The notes beneath the pieces were generated by a model, which was given only the letters and a program-made list of their open reading frames with translations, did not search any database and had not been told where the DNA came from. 49,023 nt of DNA. Origin: Fidelibacterota bacterium (GTDB lineage: Bacteria > Pseudomonadota > Alphaproteobacteria > Rhodospirillales > Rhodospirillaceae). The translations under genes were made by a program, and so were the position numbers. This document shows, piece by piece, positions 28,213 through 36,371 of this stretch; the first letter of the stretch is position 1; the number at the start of each line of letters is the position of its first letter. Location: contig CANJRX010000015.1 in assembly GCA_947476895.1 (NCBI GenBank), positions 1-49,023 of the forward strand, in the 5' to 3' direction.

Positions 28213-28707
28213 ATGGCCGAAAAAGACGTTGTTTACATTACCCCGCCGAACAATCTTCGGCAAAAGCAGAAGTTAGCTGGGGTTTCCGGAACCATCGATC
28301 CGGTCTGGATGGAAGCTGCCGAACGCTCGATCCTCACAGCCAAATTCGACTATCTCGAAGCTGCACAAGAAGACATGGCGCGTCTGGCAGCGGCCTATGA
28401 CAAGGCCATCAAAGATCCGGCCAACCGGGTCCAGCACATGGAAGAATTATATGGCGTCGTGCAGTCCATCAAAGGGCAGGGCACGAGCTTCGGATATCCG
28501 CTGATGACGGCCGTCGGCAGCCAGCTGGCCCGCTTCATCGAAGACTGCGGCGAGAACCTGAGCGATGCCCAGATGGACGCCGTGAAGGTCCATCAGGAAG
28601 CCTTGCGTCTGGTGATGCAGCAAAAGATGGAAGGCGACGGCGGACCCATCGGCCAAAAACTCGTGGCCGGCCTCGGTCTCGTGATCAAAAAAATTAAGGG
28701 CGAGTAG
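28213..28707 (+). CDS. Hpt-domain-like protein lacking the phospho-accepting histidine
   Basis: This 164-aa, mostly helical protein has no signal or membrane segment. The central part (about 70-140) resembles histidine phosphotransfer (Hpt) proteins of alphaproteobacteria, whose core reads roughly H-x-x-K-G-Q-G-x-x-F-G-Y. Here the motif is VVQSIKGQGTSFGYPLM, so Gln84 stands where the phosphorylated His should be, while Lys87 and Gly88 are kept. His75 is nine residues earlier and not at the right place. It may be a pseudo-Hpt regulator or a structural relative. It converges with and overlaps the next gene by 14 nt. Confidence 0.6.
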   Translation: MAEKDVVYITPPNNLRQKQKLAGVSGTIDPVWMEAAERSILTAKFDYLEAAQEDMARLAAAYDKAIKDPANRVQHMEELYGVVQSIKGQGTSFGYPLMTAVGSQLARFIEDCGENLSDAQMDAVKVHQEALRLVMQQKMEGDGGPIGQKLVAGLGLVIKKIKGE

Positions 28708-30052
28708 TAGGCGCGGGCGCAGCGGTCGCGCCCGGCTGCGGCTTCGCCGCTGCAGCTGCAGGCGCATTTGCAGCCGGCAGTTTTGATGCGGCGGTTTGAG
28801 TCGGATCAATCGGCGTTCTGAATTCCCAGCGGCGATAAGCTTCCACGCCGTCCAGCACCACGCCGTCGAAACCTAAGTCCATGATGCCGGCAAAATACTT
28901 GCCGATGATGGCCTTCCACGCCGGGTTCCAATATTCAATCGCGTACTGGCCGGCGCCTTCGGGGCCGTAAGCTTGAATCCAGCTGGGTTCACCGATGCGC
29001 CACTCGCGCTTCCAGTAGTAACGCTGATCCTCGGCATAACCGATGCTGACGCGCGCCAGCACCAAACGGCGGGCGCCCATTTCTTTGAACTTCAGGCTGT
29101 GAACCTCTTCTTTGGTGAGGTTCTGTTTGCCTTTGTAGAAAGCGTCTGTGACCAGCACGTCGTAGTTCGTGCCTTGCAAAGCTGCCAGCCATTTTTCGCG
29201 CGATGGATAACTTGCGTTATCCAGCATCACGAGCATGTTCTTGGCCCCGCCCAGAATCTCGACGTTGCCGGAATTTTCAGGTTGGGGACGGGCTTTCGGC
29301 ACAGCAGAAAAGACATCGCTCTCATCAGCGTCGGTATGGGACACCACATTGGCGCGGATGGCCGTTTGCAATGCCGTCTGCGGCATGGCTGGCGTCTTGC
29401 AATGCTCGATGGACAGCACCTTCAAGCCAAGCTTGACCATGCTTTGCAAATCGTCGCGCGGCACACGCAAGGGCGCGCAGAACTGACCATTGAGGATCAG
29501 ACCATTCAGCTGCTGGATATAAAGGCGTAAAGGCATGCCCACCGGCATGATGGAATCCGCCGGCACGCGCATCAAAGGATCGCGCTTGATTTCGGCCAGA
29601 TCGAATTCGCGCCGGCTCCACGCCAAAAGGTCAAACCCGCCGCGCGTGGTGACGATGAATTTGGGATTGCGCGCTTGGGCGTACACCGACAGCTCGCCGA
29701 TGATGTCGCGCATGCTGTCGCGGTAGTTCGGAATTTCATTCAGTGGAATATCGAGGATGTCGACTTCACCCAAAAGAATGTTCGTGCGATCGGGCAGGGC
29801 TGCGCCACCGGTGGCGGGTTTGGCTTGCGGCGGGGCGACGGGGATCGGCGGTGCTTCGGGTAGCGGCGGGGGCGGCTCTTCCGGGCCGCTACCTTCCAAG
29901 CCAGCTCCAGCACCGGCGGGCGGGCCAAGCTGGCGTTGCGGAGCGGCCGGCGCAGCCGGAGCGCCAGGCTCTGCGGCATAGGCCGCGAGACCAACGGCCG
30001 CAAAGGCCGCCAAGAGAGACGCGCGCTTAAAGTATTTCAGCGAAGTGCTCAC
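28694..30052 (-). CDS. Secreted GH114-like (TM1410-type) protein with swapped half-barrels
   Basis: This 452-aa protein has a signal-like N-terminus (LLAAFAAVGLAAYA), a Pro/Ala-rich stretch (about 28-86), and a Pro/Ala tail. Residues about 270-412 hold features of the first half of the GH114/TM1410 TIM barrel: YDVLVTDAF, LARVSIGYAEDQRYYW, YWNPAWKAI and LGFDGVVLDGVEAYRRW. Residues about 108-250 (RDSMRDIIGELSVYAQARNP and LKVLSIEHC) resemble the second half, which normally follows. The order therefore looks permuted. Members are proposed to cut galactosaminoglycan; activity here is unproven. The GTG start at 30052 overlaps the upstream stop (GTGA). Confidence 0.65.
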   Translation of the reverse strand: MSTSLKYFKRASLLAAFAAVGLAAYAAEPGAPAAPAAPQRQLGPPAGAGAGLEGSGPEEPPPPLPEAPPIPVAPPQAKPATGGAALPDRTNILLGEVDILDIPLNEIPNYRDSMRDIIGELSVYAQARNPKFIVTTRGGFDLLAWSRREFDLAEIKRDPLMRVPADSIMPVGMPLRLYIQQLNGLILNGQFCAPLRVPRDDLQSMVKLGLKVLSIEHCKTPAMPQTALQTAIRANVVSHTDADESDVFSAVPKARPQPENSGNVEILGGAKNMLVMLDNASYPSREKWLAALQGTNYDVLVTDAFYKGKQNLTKEEVHSLKFKEMGARRLVLARVSIGYAEDQRYYWKREWRIGEPSWIQAYGPEGAGQYAIEYWNPAWKAIIGKYFAGIMDLGFDGVVLDGVEAYRRWEFRTPIDPTQTAASKLPAANAPAAAAAKPQPGATAAPAPTTRP

Positions 30053-31146
30053 GACACCCGATCAGCGACATAGTCGGCAATGGCAATACTGGAGGTCAAA
30101 CCGGGCGATTCTATGCCGTAAAGAGCAACGAAACCATTAACGCCCGTCTCCGCCGGGGATTGGATGATGAAATCCTGGGAGGATTCCCCAGGTCCCTGAA
30201 TTTTGGGGCGAATTCCAGTGTAACCGGGGCGCAAAGCGCCGTCCGGGAGCCCCGGCCAATATTTACGAATGGCCTCATAGAACGACGCCTCGCGGCTCTC
30301 GTTCACGCGGTAGTCGATCGTGTCGACCCATTCCAAATCGGGACCGAAGCGCCCCTGACCGGCGAGGTCGAGGGTGTAGTGCAAACCGAGGCTGGCGTGG
30401 CCGGGCAGGGGATAGATCAGGCGCGTAAAGGGCGGCTTGCCCGAGAGGTAGAAGTAATTGCCCTTGGCAAAGTGCTGCGGCGGGATCGTGCCCGGTTTCA
30501 CGCCTGTGATGCCCCGGCTGACACCTTGCGCGCCCAAGCCGGCGCAATTGACCACCGTGCGAGCCTTGAGACTCATTTTGGCGTCGCCGCCAACGTCCAA
30601 CACCACGCCGTCGTCTTCACCGCGGCCGCTCACGATGGGGCTGTTGTAGGCAATGGCTGCGCCGTGGGCTTCGGCATCGCCCAACAAGGCCAACATGTAA
30701 GCGTGACTATCGATAATGCCCGTCAGCGGCGAGTGCAGCGCCGCCACACAATGCAGGTTGGGTTCGATGCGCTTGATATCTTCCTGGGTCATCCAAACCA
30801 TGTGCACGCCGCTGTTGGCGGCGTGGGTTTGAAGTTTTTTGAGGGCAGGCAATTCGGACTCGTCGGTGGCGTAGACCAACTTTGTCGTGCGCTTATAGGT
30901 AATGCCGTAGACGTCGCAGAAGGCATAGAGCTTGTCGCGGCCTTCAATGCAGAGGCGCTCTTTCAGGCTGCCGTGGGTGTAAAAGATCCCGGCATGAATG
31001 ACTTCGCTGTTGCGCGAGCTGGTGGCGGTGCCGAAAGCATCTTCGGACTCTAAGATCAGCACTTCGCGGCCTTTGCGCGCCAACGCACGCGCCGTGGCAA
31101 GGCCCACGACGCCCGCGCCAATCACTACGCAATCTGCTGTTTCCAT
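30049..31146 (-). CDS. FAD-dependent oxidoreductase, L-2-hydroxyglutarate oxidase/dehydrogenase-like
   Basis: This 365-aa protein of the DAO fold starts with the dinucleotide-binding motif VVIGAGVVGLATARALA, followed by ATSSRNSEVIHAGIFYTHGS, which is typical of the LhgO/L2HGDH group. A second FAD-contact region is TVVNCAGLGAQG, and the C-terminal GIESPGLTSSIAIADYVA closes the fold. It would oxidise L-2-hydroxyglutarate or a similar 2-hydroxyacid. The ATG at 31146 has GGGG 7 nt upstream; an in-frame GTG at 31158 has none. It is coupled to the GH114-like gene by GTGA. Confidence 0.85.
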   Translation of the reverse strand: METADCVVIGAGVVGLATARALARKGREVLILESEDAFGTATSSRNSEVIHAGIFYTHGSLKERLCIEGRDKLYAFCDVYGITYKRTTKLVYATDESELPALKKLQTHAANSGVHMVWMTQEDIKRIEPNLHCVAALHSPLTGIIDSHAYMLALLGDAEAHGAAIAYNSPIVSGRGEDDGVVLDVGGDAKMSLKARTVVNCAGLGAQGVSRGITGVKPGTIPPQHFAKGNYFYLSGKPPFTRLIYPLPGHASLGLHYTLDLAGQGRFGPDLEWVDTIDYRVNESREASFYEAIRKYWPGLPDGALRPGYTGIRPKIQGPGESSQDFIIQSPAETGVNGFVALYGIESPGLTSSIAIADYVADRVS

Positions 31147-31236
31147 AGAGCGCCCCACTATCTAACGGTAAGTGTGAGGGCGGTTAGGCGATTGGTCAAG
31201 TTGCGCCAGACTCACAGCAGGGATAATGTCCGCCGC

Positions 31237-32040
31237 ATGACGTCTCTCTCAACCTCTCCGCGTTCCACGCCCCGTGTCATTGTCTTCGGTAACGAAAAAG
31301 GCGGCACGGGCAAGTCCACCTTGGCCATGCACTTGGCCGTGGCTTTGCTCAATCGCGGGCTGAAAGTCGCGACCATCGATCTAGACGCCCGCCAGGGCAC
31401 GATTTCGCGTTACGTCGCCAACCGCAGGCTGTTCGCCGAGCGCAGCGGCACGGCGGTGCCCATGCCCGAGCATCTCGCGCTCAATACGTCGCCCCATCAG
31501 ATCATTGAAACGGATTTGGGCAACGCGCTCGACCATGTGGCGGCGTGCTCCGTGGTGATCATCGACACACCCGGCCACGACGGCGCGTTGTCGCAAGCCG
31601 GTCACACCTATGCCGACGTTCTCGTCACGCCGATCAATGACAGCCTCATCGACTTGGATGTGCTGGCTCACGTTGATCCGCACAAGCAAACCATTCACCG
31701 CCCCAGCCACTATGCCGAGCGCGTATGGAAAGCCAAACAGGCGCGGGCCAAACGCGACGGTGGTTCCATGGATTGGGTCGTCGTGCGCAATCGCTTGGGC
31801 CAATTGGAAGCGCGTAACAAAAAACTGATGGAACGTCTGGTCGCTGATCTCGCGAAACGCATCGGATTTCGCGTGGCCGACGGCATTCATGAGCGCGTGA
31901 TCTACCGCGAACTTTTCCTCGACGGTTTGACGGCTGAAGATTTGGCGACCCTTGCGGATGCGCGCGAAGTCGCTATGTCACATGTGGCGGCCCGCCAAGA
32001 GATCCGCAATCTGATCAGCGTGTTAGGATTGAACCCGTGA
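31237..32040 (+). CDS. mipZ: MipZ, division-plane positioning ATPase (ParA/MinD superfamily)
   Basis: This 267-aa P-loop ATPase has the deviant Walker A GNEKGGTGKST (about 18-28), DLDARQG (switch I) and VIIDTPGHDGAL (Walker B). The MipZ-specific segments PINDSLIDLDVLAHVDP, MDWVVVRNRLGQLEARN and VIYRELFLDGLTAEDL are all present. In Caulobacter, MipZ binds ParB at the origins and blocks FtsZ assembly near the poles. The ATG at 31237 is chosen over an upstream open frame by comparison with the family. The TGA overlaps the GTG of the J-domain gene. Confidence 0.94.
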   Translation: MTSLSTSPRSTPRVIVFGNEKGGTGKSTLAMHLAVALLNRGLKVATIDLDARQGTISRYVANRRLFAERSGTAVPMPEHLALNTSPHQIIETDLGNALDHVAACSVVIIDTPGHDGALSQAGHTYADVLVTPINDSLIDLDVLAHVDPHKQTIHRPSHYAERVWKAKQARAKRDGGSMDWVVVRNRLGQLEARNKKLMERLVADLAKRIGFRVADGIHERVIYRELFLDGLTAEDLATLADAREVAMSHVAARQEIRNLISVLGLNP

Positions 32041-32528
32041 TAGCTCTGCTCCTTGGACTGCTGTTGCTTGTGATCGTAGTCCAAGTGTTGCGCTGGTTCG
32101 CCCACGCCGACGTTAAAGCCGCGCGCAAGGCGATCAACTGGGGCGGGCTTGGTTTTATTGCTCTGATTATTCTGGGCTTGGCCGTGACGGGACGCATGGG
32201 TGCGGCCCTGGCCGGCGTCGCGGCCTTGTTCGCCTGGGGCGGACGCATTTTGGGTCTCATGCATGCCGGTAAACGGTTCGCCGACATGTTCAGCTCGCGC
32301 GGTCAAAAAGAGCAGACTCAAAGCGGCGCGCGACCATCACCCAAGCAAGCCATGACCGCGGACGAAGCCTATCGCGTGCTCGGCCTCGCGCCGGGCGCCA
32401 GCGACGAGGACATCAAAGCCGCCTATCGCCGCCTCATGGGCCAAATGCACCCCGACCACGGCGGCAGCGACTATCTGGCGGCCCAGATCAACCAGGCCAA
32501 GGACGTCCTGCTGAAACGATCCAACTAA
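32037..32528 (+). CDS. Membrane-anchored J-domain protein (Tim14/DjlA-like layout)
   Basis: This 163-aa protein has a hydrophobic helix at the N-terminus (about 1-20) and a further hydrophobic region at about 35-75. The C-terminal J domain (about 105-160) reads DEAYRVLGLAPGASDEDIKA and has the HPD tripeptide in MGQMHPDHGG, so it should stimulate an Hsp70 such as DnaK at the membrane. The order of membrane segment then J domain matches mitochondrial Tim14/Pam18. The GTG start overlaps the mipZ stop (GTGA). Confidence 0.85.
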   Translation: MIALLLGLLLLVIVVQVLRWFAHADVKAARKAINWGGLGFIALIILGLAVTGRMGAALAGVAALFAWGGRILGLMHAGKRFADMFSSRGQKEQTQSGARPSPKQAMTADEAYRVLGLAPGASDEDIKAAYRRLMGQMHPDHGGSDYLAAQINQAKDVLLKRSN

Positions 32529-32583
32529 GTACGTCACGCAGGTTGCAAGCCCGCCCGGGGCGTGTCACAAATTTGTCCCGAGA

Positions 32584-32606
32584 CCGCCTTAAAAGGCGGC
32601 TTTATT
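32584..32606 (+). terminator. Probable terminator of mipZ-J-domain operon
   Basis: A 7-bp inverted repeat (CCGCCTT at 32584-32590 with AAGGCGG at 32593-32599) is followed by CTTTATTGTGTTG. The T-tract is imperfect. It lies between the J-domain stop and galU. Confidence 0.5.
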
Positions 32607-32638
32607 GTGTTGTTTCAATAGCTTTCCAGAGGTTCTCT

Positions 32639-33517
32639 ATGGCTCAGCGCGTGCGCAAAGCGGTCTTACCTGTTGCCGGTCTGGGCACACGCTTTCTCCC
32701 CGCGACCAAGGTGATCCCGAAAGAGATGATCCCGATCATCGATAAGCCTGTGGTCCAGTACGCCATCGAAGAAGCGCGGGCGGCAGGGATTGAAGAATTC
32801 ATCTTCGTCAGCGCCCCCGGCAAAGAATCCATTGCCCTGCATTTTTCGCCGCATGCGGGGCTGGAAGCCGCCCTGGAAGAAAAGGGCAAATTCGCCGAGT
32901 TGAAATTGGTGCGCGATGCTTCGCTGCCGGACGGCGCAATGCATACGGTGATTCAGCATAATCCATTAGGTCTTGGCCACGCTGTATGGTGCGCCTGGAA
33001 AGTCGTGGGCAATGAACCCTTCGCGGTCATGTTGCCCGATGACATGGTGCTGTCGCAGACGCCGTGCCTGAAACAGTTGATCGATGCGCACGCCAAAGTT
33101 GGCGGCCACGTGGTCGCGGTGGAAGATGTGCCGCGCGATCAGACCAACCGCTACGGCATCCTTGACGTGCTGACCGACGACGGCAAACTCGCCAAGGCGC
33201 GCGGCCTCGTCGAAAAGCCGCAGCCGGATAAAGCGCCGTCGACGCTAGCCATTATCGGACGCTACATCCTCGATCCTTCGGTGTTCACGGAACTTGATAA
33301 ACACACCAAGGGTGCGGGCAACGAAATTCAGCTGACCGATGGCTTGAACAAGACTCTCGACAAAGTTCCGTTCCACGGTTTGCGTTTTGAAGGCCGCCGC
33401 TACGATTGCGGCACGCGCGTCGGCTTCGTTGAAGCCAATCTCGCGTTTGGTCTCGCGCATCCCGAGATGGCTGATCGTCTGCGCCCCTTGGTGCAGAAGC
33501 TGATGGATATGAAATAG
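32639..33517 (+). CDS. galU: UTP-glucose-1-phosphate uridylyltransferase
   Basis: This 292-aa enzyme makes UDP-glucose from UTP and glucose-1-phosphate. The nucleotide-binding N-terminus VLPVAGLGTRFLPATKVIPK and the KEMIPIIDKPVVQYAIEEA motif are intact, as is FEGRRYDCGTRVGFVEAN near the C-terminus. The frame is open back to 32543, but the ATG at 32639 has AGAGG about 6 nt upstream and gives the family length. ugd and the hexose-phosphate mutase follow on the same strand. Confidence 0.96.
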   Translation: MAQRVRKAVLPVAGLGTRFLPATKVIPKEMIPIIDKPVVQYAIEEARAAGIEEFIFVSAPGKESIALHFSPHAGLEAALEEKGKFAELKLVRDASLPDGAMHTVIQHNPLGLGHAVWCAWKVVGNEPFAVMLPDDMVLSQTPCLKQLIDAHAKVGGHVVAVEDVPRDQTNRYGILDVLTDDGKLAKARGLVEKPQPDKAPSTLAIIGRYILDPSVFTELDKHTKGAGNEIQLTDGLNKTLDKVPFHGLRFEGRRYDCGTRVGFVEANLAFGLAHPEMADRLRPLVQKLMDMK

Positions 33518-33535
33518 ACAAACGAGAGAACTGTC

Positions 33536-34846
33536 ATGCGTATCGCGATGATTGGAACCGGCTACGTTGGCCTGGTCTCCGGCGCCTGCTTCTCTGAGTT
33601 CGGTATCGACGTGGTTTGCGTCGACCGTGACGAAAAGAAAATCGAGCGTTTAAAGCGCGGCGAAATTCCCATATTCGAGCCGGGCCTGGATGCGTTGGTG
33701 AAAACCAATGCTGACGCCGGACGGCTTACGTTCACCACTGACCTTAAGTCATCGATTGCCGGCGCGGATGCCGTGTTCATCGCAGTGGGCACGCCTAGCC
33801 GCCGTGGCGATGGTCATGCAGATTTGTCGTACGTCTATGGCGCGGCCATGGATATCGCCGGGCATCTCACCGGCTATGCAGTTGTGGTGACGAAGTCCAC
33901 CGTGCCCGTGGGCACAGGCCGCCAGGTTGAACGCATCATTCGGGCGGCGCGCCCCGAATTGGAATTCGACGTAGCGTCGAACCCGGAATTCTTACGTGAA
34001 GGTTCGGCCATCAACGATTTCATGCGGCCCGACCGCGTGGTCATCGGCTGCGAAAGCGAACGCGCCCGCGAAGTCATGCGCCAGCTGTACCGCGCGCTGT
34101 TCCTGATCGAGACGCCGATCCTGTTCACCAAACTGGAAACGTCCGAGATCATCAAATACGCCGCCAATACATTCCTCGCGACCAAGATCACGTTCATCAA
34201 CGAGATGGCGGACCTGTGCGAGAAGGTAGGCGCCGACGTGCATGATGTGGCGCGTGGCATCGGTCTCGATGGGCGCATTGGGAAGAAGTTCCTGCATCCA
34301 GGTCCCGGCTACGGCGGGTCGTGTTTCCCGAAGGATACGCTGGCGCTGGTCAAGACCGCGCAGGATTACGGCGCGCCCTTGCGCATCATTGAAACTGTCG
34401 TGGCCGTGAACGAGAAGCGCAAAGCCGCCATGGCCGAAAAGATCACGGCGGCCTGCGGCGGCGATGTGAAGGGCAAGACGATTGCGGTCTTGGGGCTGAC
34501 CTTCAAACCCAACACCGACGACATGCGTGATTCTCCGAGCCTTGTGATCGTGCCGGCTTTACAGGCGGCGGGGGCCACTGTGCGGGCCTATGACCCTGAA
34601 GGCACGCATGAGGCCAAAAAGCTGTTGGCCGATGTCACTTATGCCACCGACGCTTACGATGCCATGAAGGGCGCGGATGCGGTGGTGATCCTGACCGAGT
34701 GGAACCAGTTCCGTAATTTGGACACAAAGCGGATGAAAACTCTGCTTAAGGTGCCGGTGATGGTGGACTTGCGGAACGTCTACTCGCCCGCCGATATGAA
34801 AGCCGCTGGATTTAGCTACACTTGCGTCGGCCGTCCCTCTCTCTAG
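33536..34846 (+). CDS. ugd: UDP-glucose 6-dehydrogenase
   Basis: This 436-aa NAD-dependent enzyme oxidises UDP-glucose to UDP-glucuronate in two steps. The N-terminal Rossmann motif is IGTGYVGLVSGACFSEFG, the catalytic Cys263 is in PGYGGSCFPKD, and a second Rossmann-like domain starts at VLGLTFKPNTDDMRDSP. It lies 18 nt after galU, whose product is its substrate. The product is a precursor of acidic polysaccharide or modified lipid A. Confidence 0.96.
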   Translation: MRIAMIGTGYVGLVSGACFSEFGIDVVCVDRDEKKIERLKRGEIPIFEPGLDALVKTNADAGRLTFTTDLKSSIAGADAVFIAVGTPSRRGDGHADLSYVYGAAMDIAGHLTGYAVVVTKSTVPVGTGRQVERIIRAARPELEFDVASNPEFLREGSAINDFMRPDRVVIGCESERAREVMRQLYRALFLIETPILFTKLETSEIIKYAANTFLATKITFINEMADLCEKVGADVHDVARGIGLDGRIGKKFLHPGPGYGGSCFPKDTLALVKTAQDYGAPLRIIETVVAVNEKRKAAMAEKITAACGGDVKGKTIAVLGLTFKPNTDDMRDSPSLVIVPALQAAGATVRAYDPEGTHEAKKLLADVTYATDAYDAMKGADAVVILTEWNQFRNLDTKRMKTLLKVPVMVDLRNVYSPADMKAAGFSYTCVGRPSL

Positions 34847-34864
34847 TTCAGAATCCCACACATC

Positions 34865-36259
34865 ATGACCTCACATAAATTCCACGCATCGGTTTTGCGC
34901 GAGTACGACATTCGCGGCATTGTCGATGAAACCCTTTCGACCAAGGACGCGCTGGCCATCGGCCGCATCTTCGGCACCATCGTGCGTCGGGGCGGCGGGA
35001 GCCGCGTATGTGTCGGGTATGACGGCCGCTTGAGTTCGCCAAGCATGGAAGCGGCACTCGTTGAAGGCCTTACGTCTGCGGGTGTGGATGTGGAACGCGT
35101 GGGCCGCGGTCCGACGCCGATGCTCTACTTTGCGACAATGGACAGCAAGGCCGACGGCGGCATCATGGTGACGGGTTCGCACAATCCGCCTAACCATAAC
35201 GGCTTCAAGATGATGCTGGGCAAAAAGCCGTTCTTCGGCGCGGACATCAAGAACCTCGGCGAGATGGCGGCGAAAGCCGATGTTGAAACCGGCAAAGGCA
35301 CGTCGAAAGACGTGCCGGCTTTCGATCGTTACCTTGACCGTTTAATGAAAGACTTCACCGGCAAGCGACCGATCACAGCCGTGTGGGACCCGGGCAACGG
35401 TGCTGGTGCAGAAGCCGTCACCGAACTCGTGAAGCGCTTACCGGGCAAGCACATCGTGCTCAACGGTACCATCGACGGCACGTTCCCCGCGCACCATCCC
35501 GATCCGACGGTGCCGGCAAATCTTGAACAGCTCATCACGGCCGTGAAAGCGGAGAAGGCCGAAGTCGGTTTTGCTTTCGACGGCGATGCGGACCGCATCG
35601 GTGTCGTGGACGGTAAGGGCCGTATCCTCTGGGGCGATCAGATCCTGCAGATCCTGGCCGAGGATGTACTGAAATCTCATCCCGGTGCGCCGATCATCGC
35701 CGATGTCAAAGCCAGCCAGGCGTTGTTCGATGAAGTCTCTCGCATGGGCGGCACACCGATCGTGTGGAAGACCGGTCACTCATTGATCAAAAACAAAATG
35801 GCTGAAACCAAATCGCCGCTGGCCGGCGAGATGAGCGGCCACATTTTCTTCGCCGATAAATATTACGGTTTCGACGATGCGGTTTACGCCGCCATTCGCT
35901 TCCTCGGCATCATGACGCAAGGTGAGGGCTACGACTTAACGGCGCGTTACGACCGCATGCCTGTGCTCATCAACACGCCTGAGTTGCGCTTCCCATGCGC
36001 CGACGAGCGCAAGTTTGCGGTGATCGATGAAGTGAAACTGCGCCTGTCAAAATCGGGCGCCAAAGTTTCGGATATCGATGGCGTGCGTGTGACGGGTAAG
36101 GGCGGCTGGTGGCTGCTGCGCGCCTCCAATACGCAGGCCGTTTTAGTGGCGCGTGCCGAGGCTGATACCGAGGCCAATCTCGAAGGCCTGAAAGCCGAAT
36201 TGGCCGCGCAACTCCAGCAAAGCGGCCTGGAATTGCCCACAGAATCCGTCGGGCATTAA
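34865..36259 (+). CDS. Phosphomannomutase/phosphoglucomutase (ManB/AlgC type)
   Basis: This 464-aa alpha-D-phosphohexomutase interconverts hexose 6- and 1-phosphates. The phosphoserine Ser105 is in VTGSHNPPNHNG, the Mg2+ site in DGDADRIGVVD (Asp239, 241, 243), the sugar-binding loop in GEMSGHIFFAD, and the phosphate-contact loop near the C-terminus in RASNTQAVLVARAE. It supplies glucose-1-phosphate for galU two genes upstream or mannose-1-phosphate for GDP-mannose. It starts 18 nt after ugd. Confidence 0.94.
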   Translation: MTSHKFHASVLREYDIRGIVDETLSTKDALAIGRIFGTIVRRGGGSRVCVGYDGRLSSPSMEAALVEGLTSAGVDVERVGRGPTPMLYFATMDSKADGGIMVTGSHNPPNHNGFKMMLGKKPFFGADIKNLGEMAAKADVETGKGTSKDVPAFDRYLDRLMKDFTGKRPITAVWDPGNGAGAEAVTELVKRLPGKHIVLNGTIDGTFPAHHPDPTVPANLEQLITAVKAEKAEVGFAFDGDADRIGVVDGKGRILWGDQILQILAEDVLKSHPGAPIIADVKASQALFDEVSRMGGTPIVWKTGHSLIKNKMAETKSPLAGEMSGHIFFADKYYGFDDAVYAAIRFLGIMTQGEGYDLTARYDRMPVLINTPELRFPCADERKFAVIDEVKLRLSKSGAKVSDIDGVRVTGKGGWWLLRASNTQAVLVARAEADTEANLEGLKAELAAQLQQSGLELPTESVGH

Positions 36260-36279
36260 GGCCCCAGTTAAGGGTAAGT

Positions 36280-36323
36280 CTCACGTAATATTGTTAGCGC
36301 CGGGCTTGGGCGCGCATGTTATG
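36280..36323 (+). repeat. 44-nt upstream element, copy 1
   Basis: This segment before receptor A matches 39 of 44 positions of 38324-38367 before receptor B. It contains CTCACGTAATATTGTT (a possible TAATAT -10 box), a small inverted repeat GCGCC...GGCGC, and CATGTTATG. The paired arm base that differs (C to T) still allows a G-T pair. It is a shared promoter or operator, or part of a leader. Confidence 0.6.
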
Positions 36324-36371
36324 TAGTGCCCCGACCGGCCTTCAGGGGGCCGTTAAGCGCTGGGGAATCAC

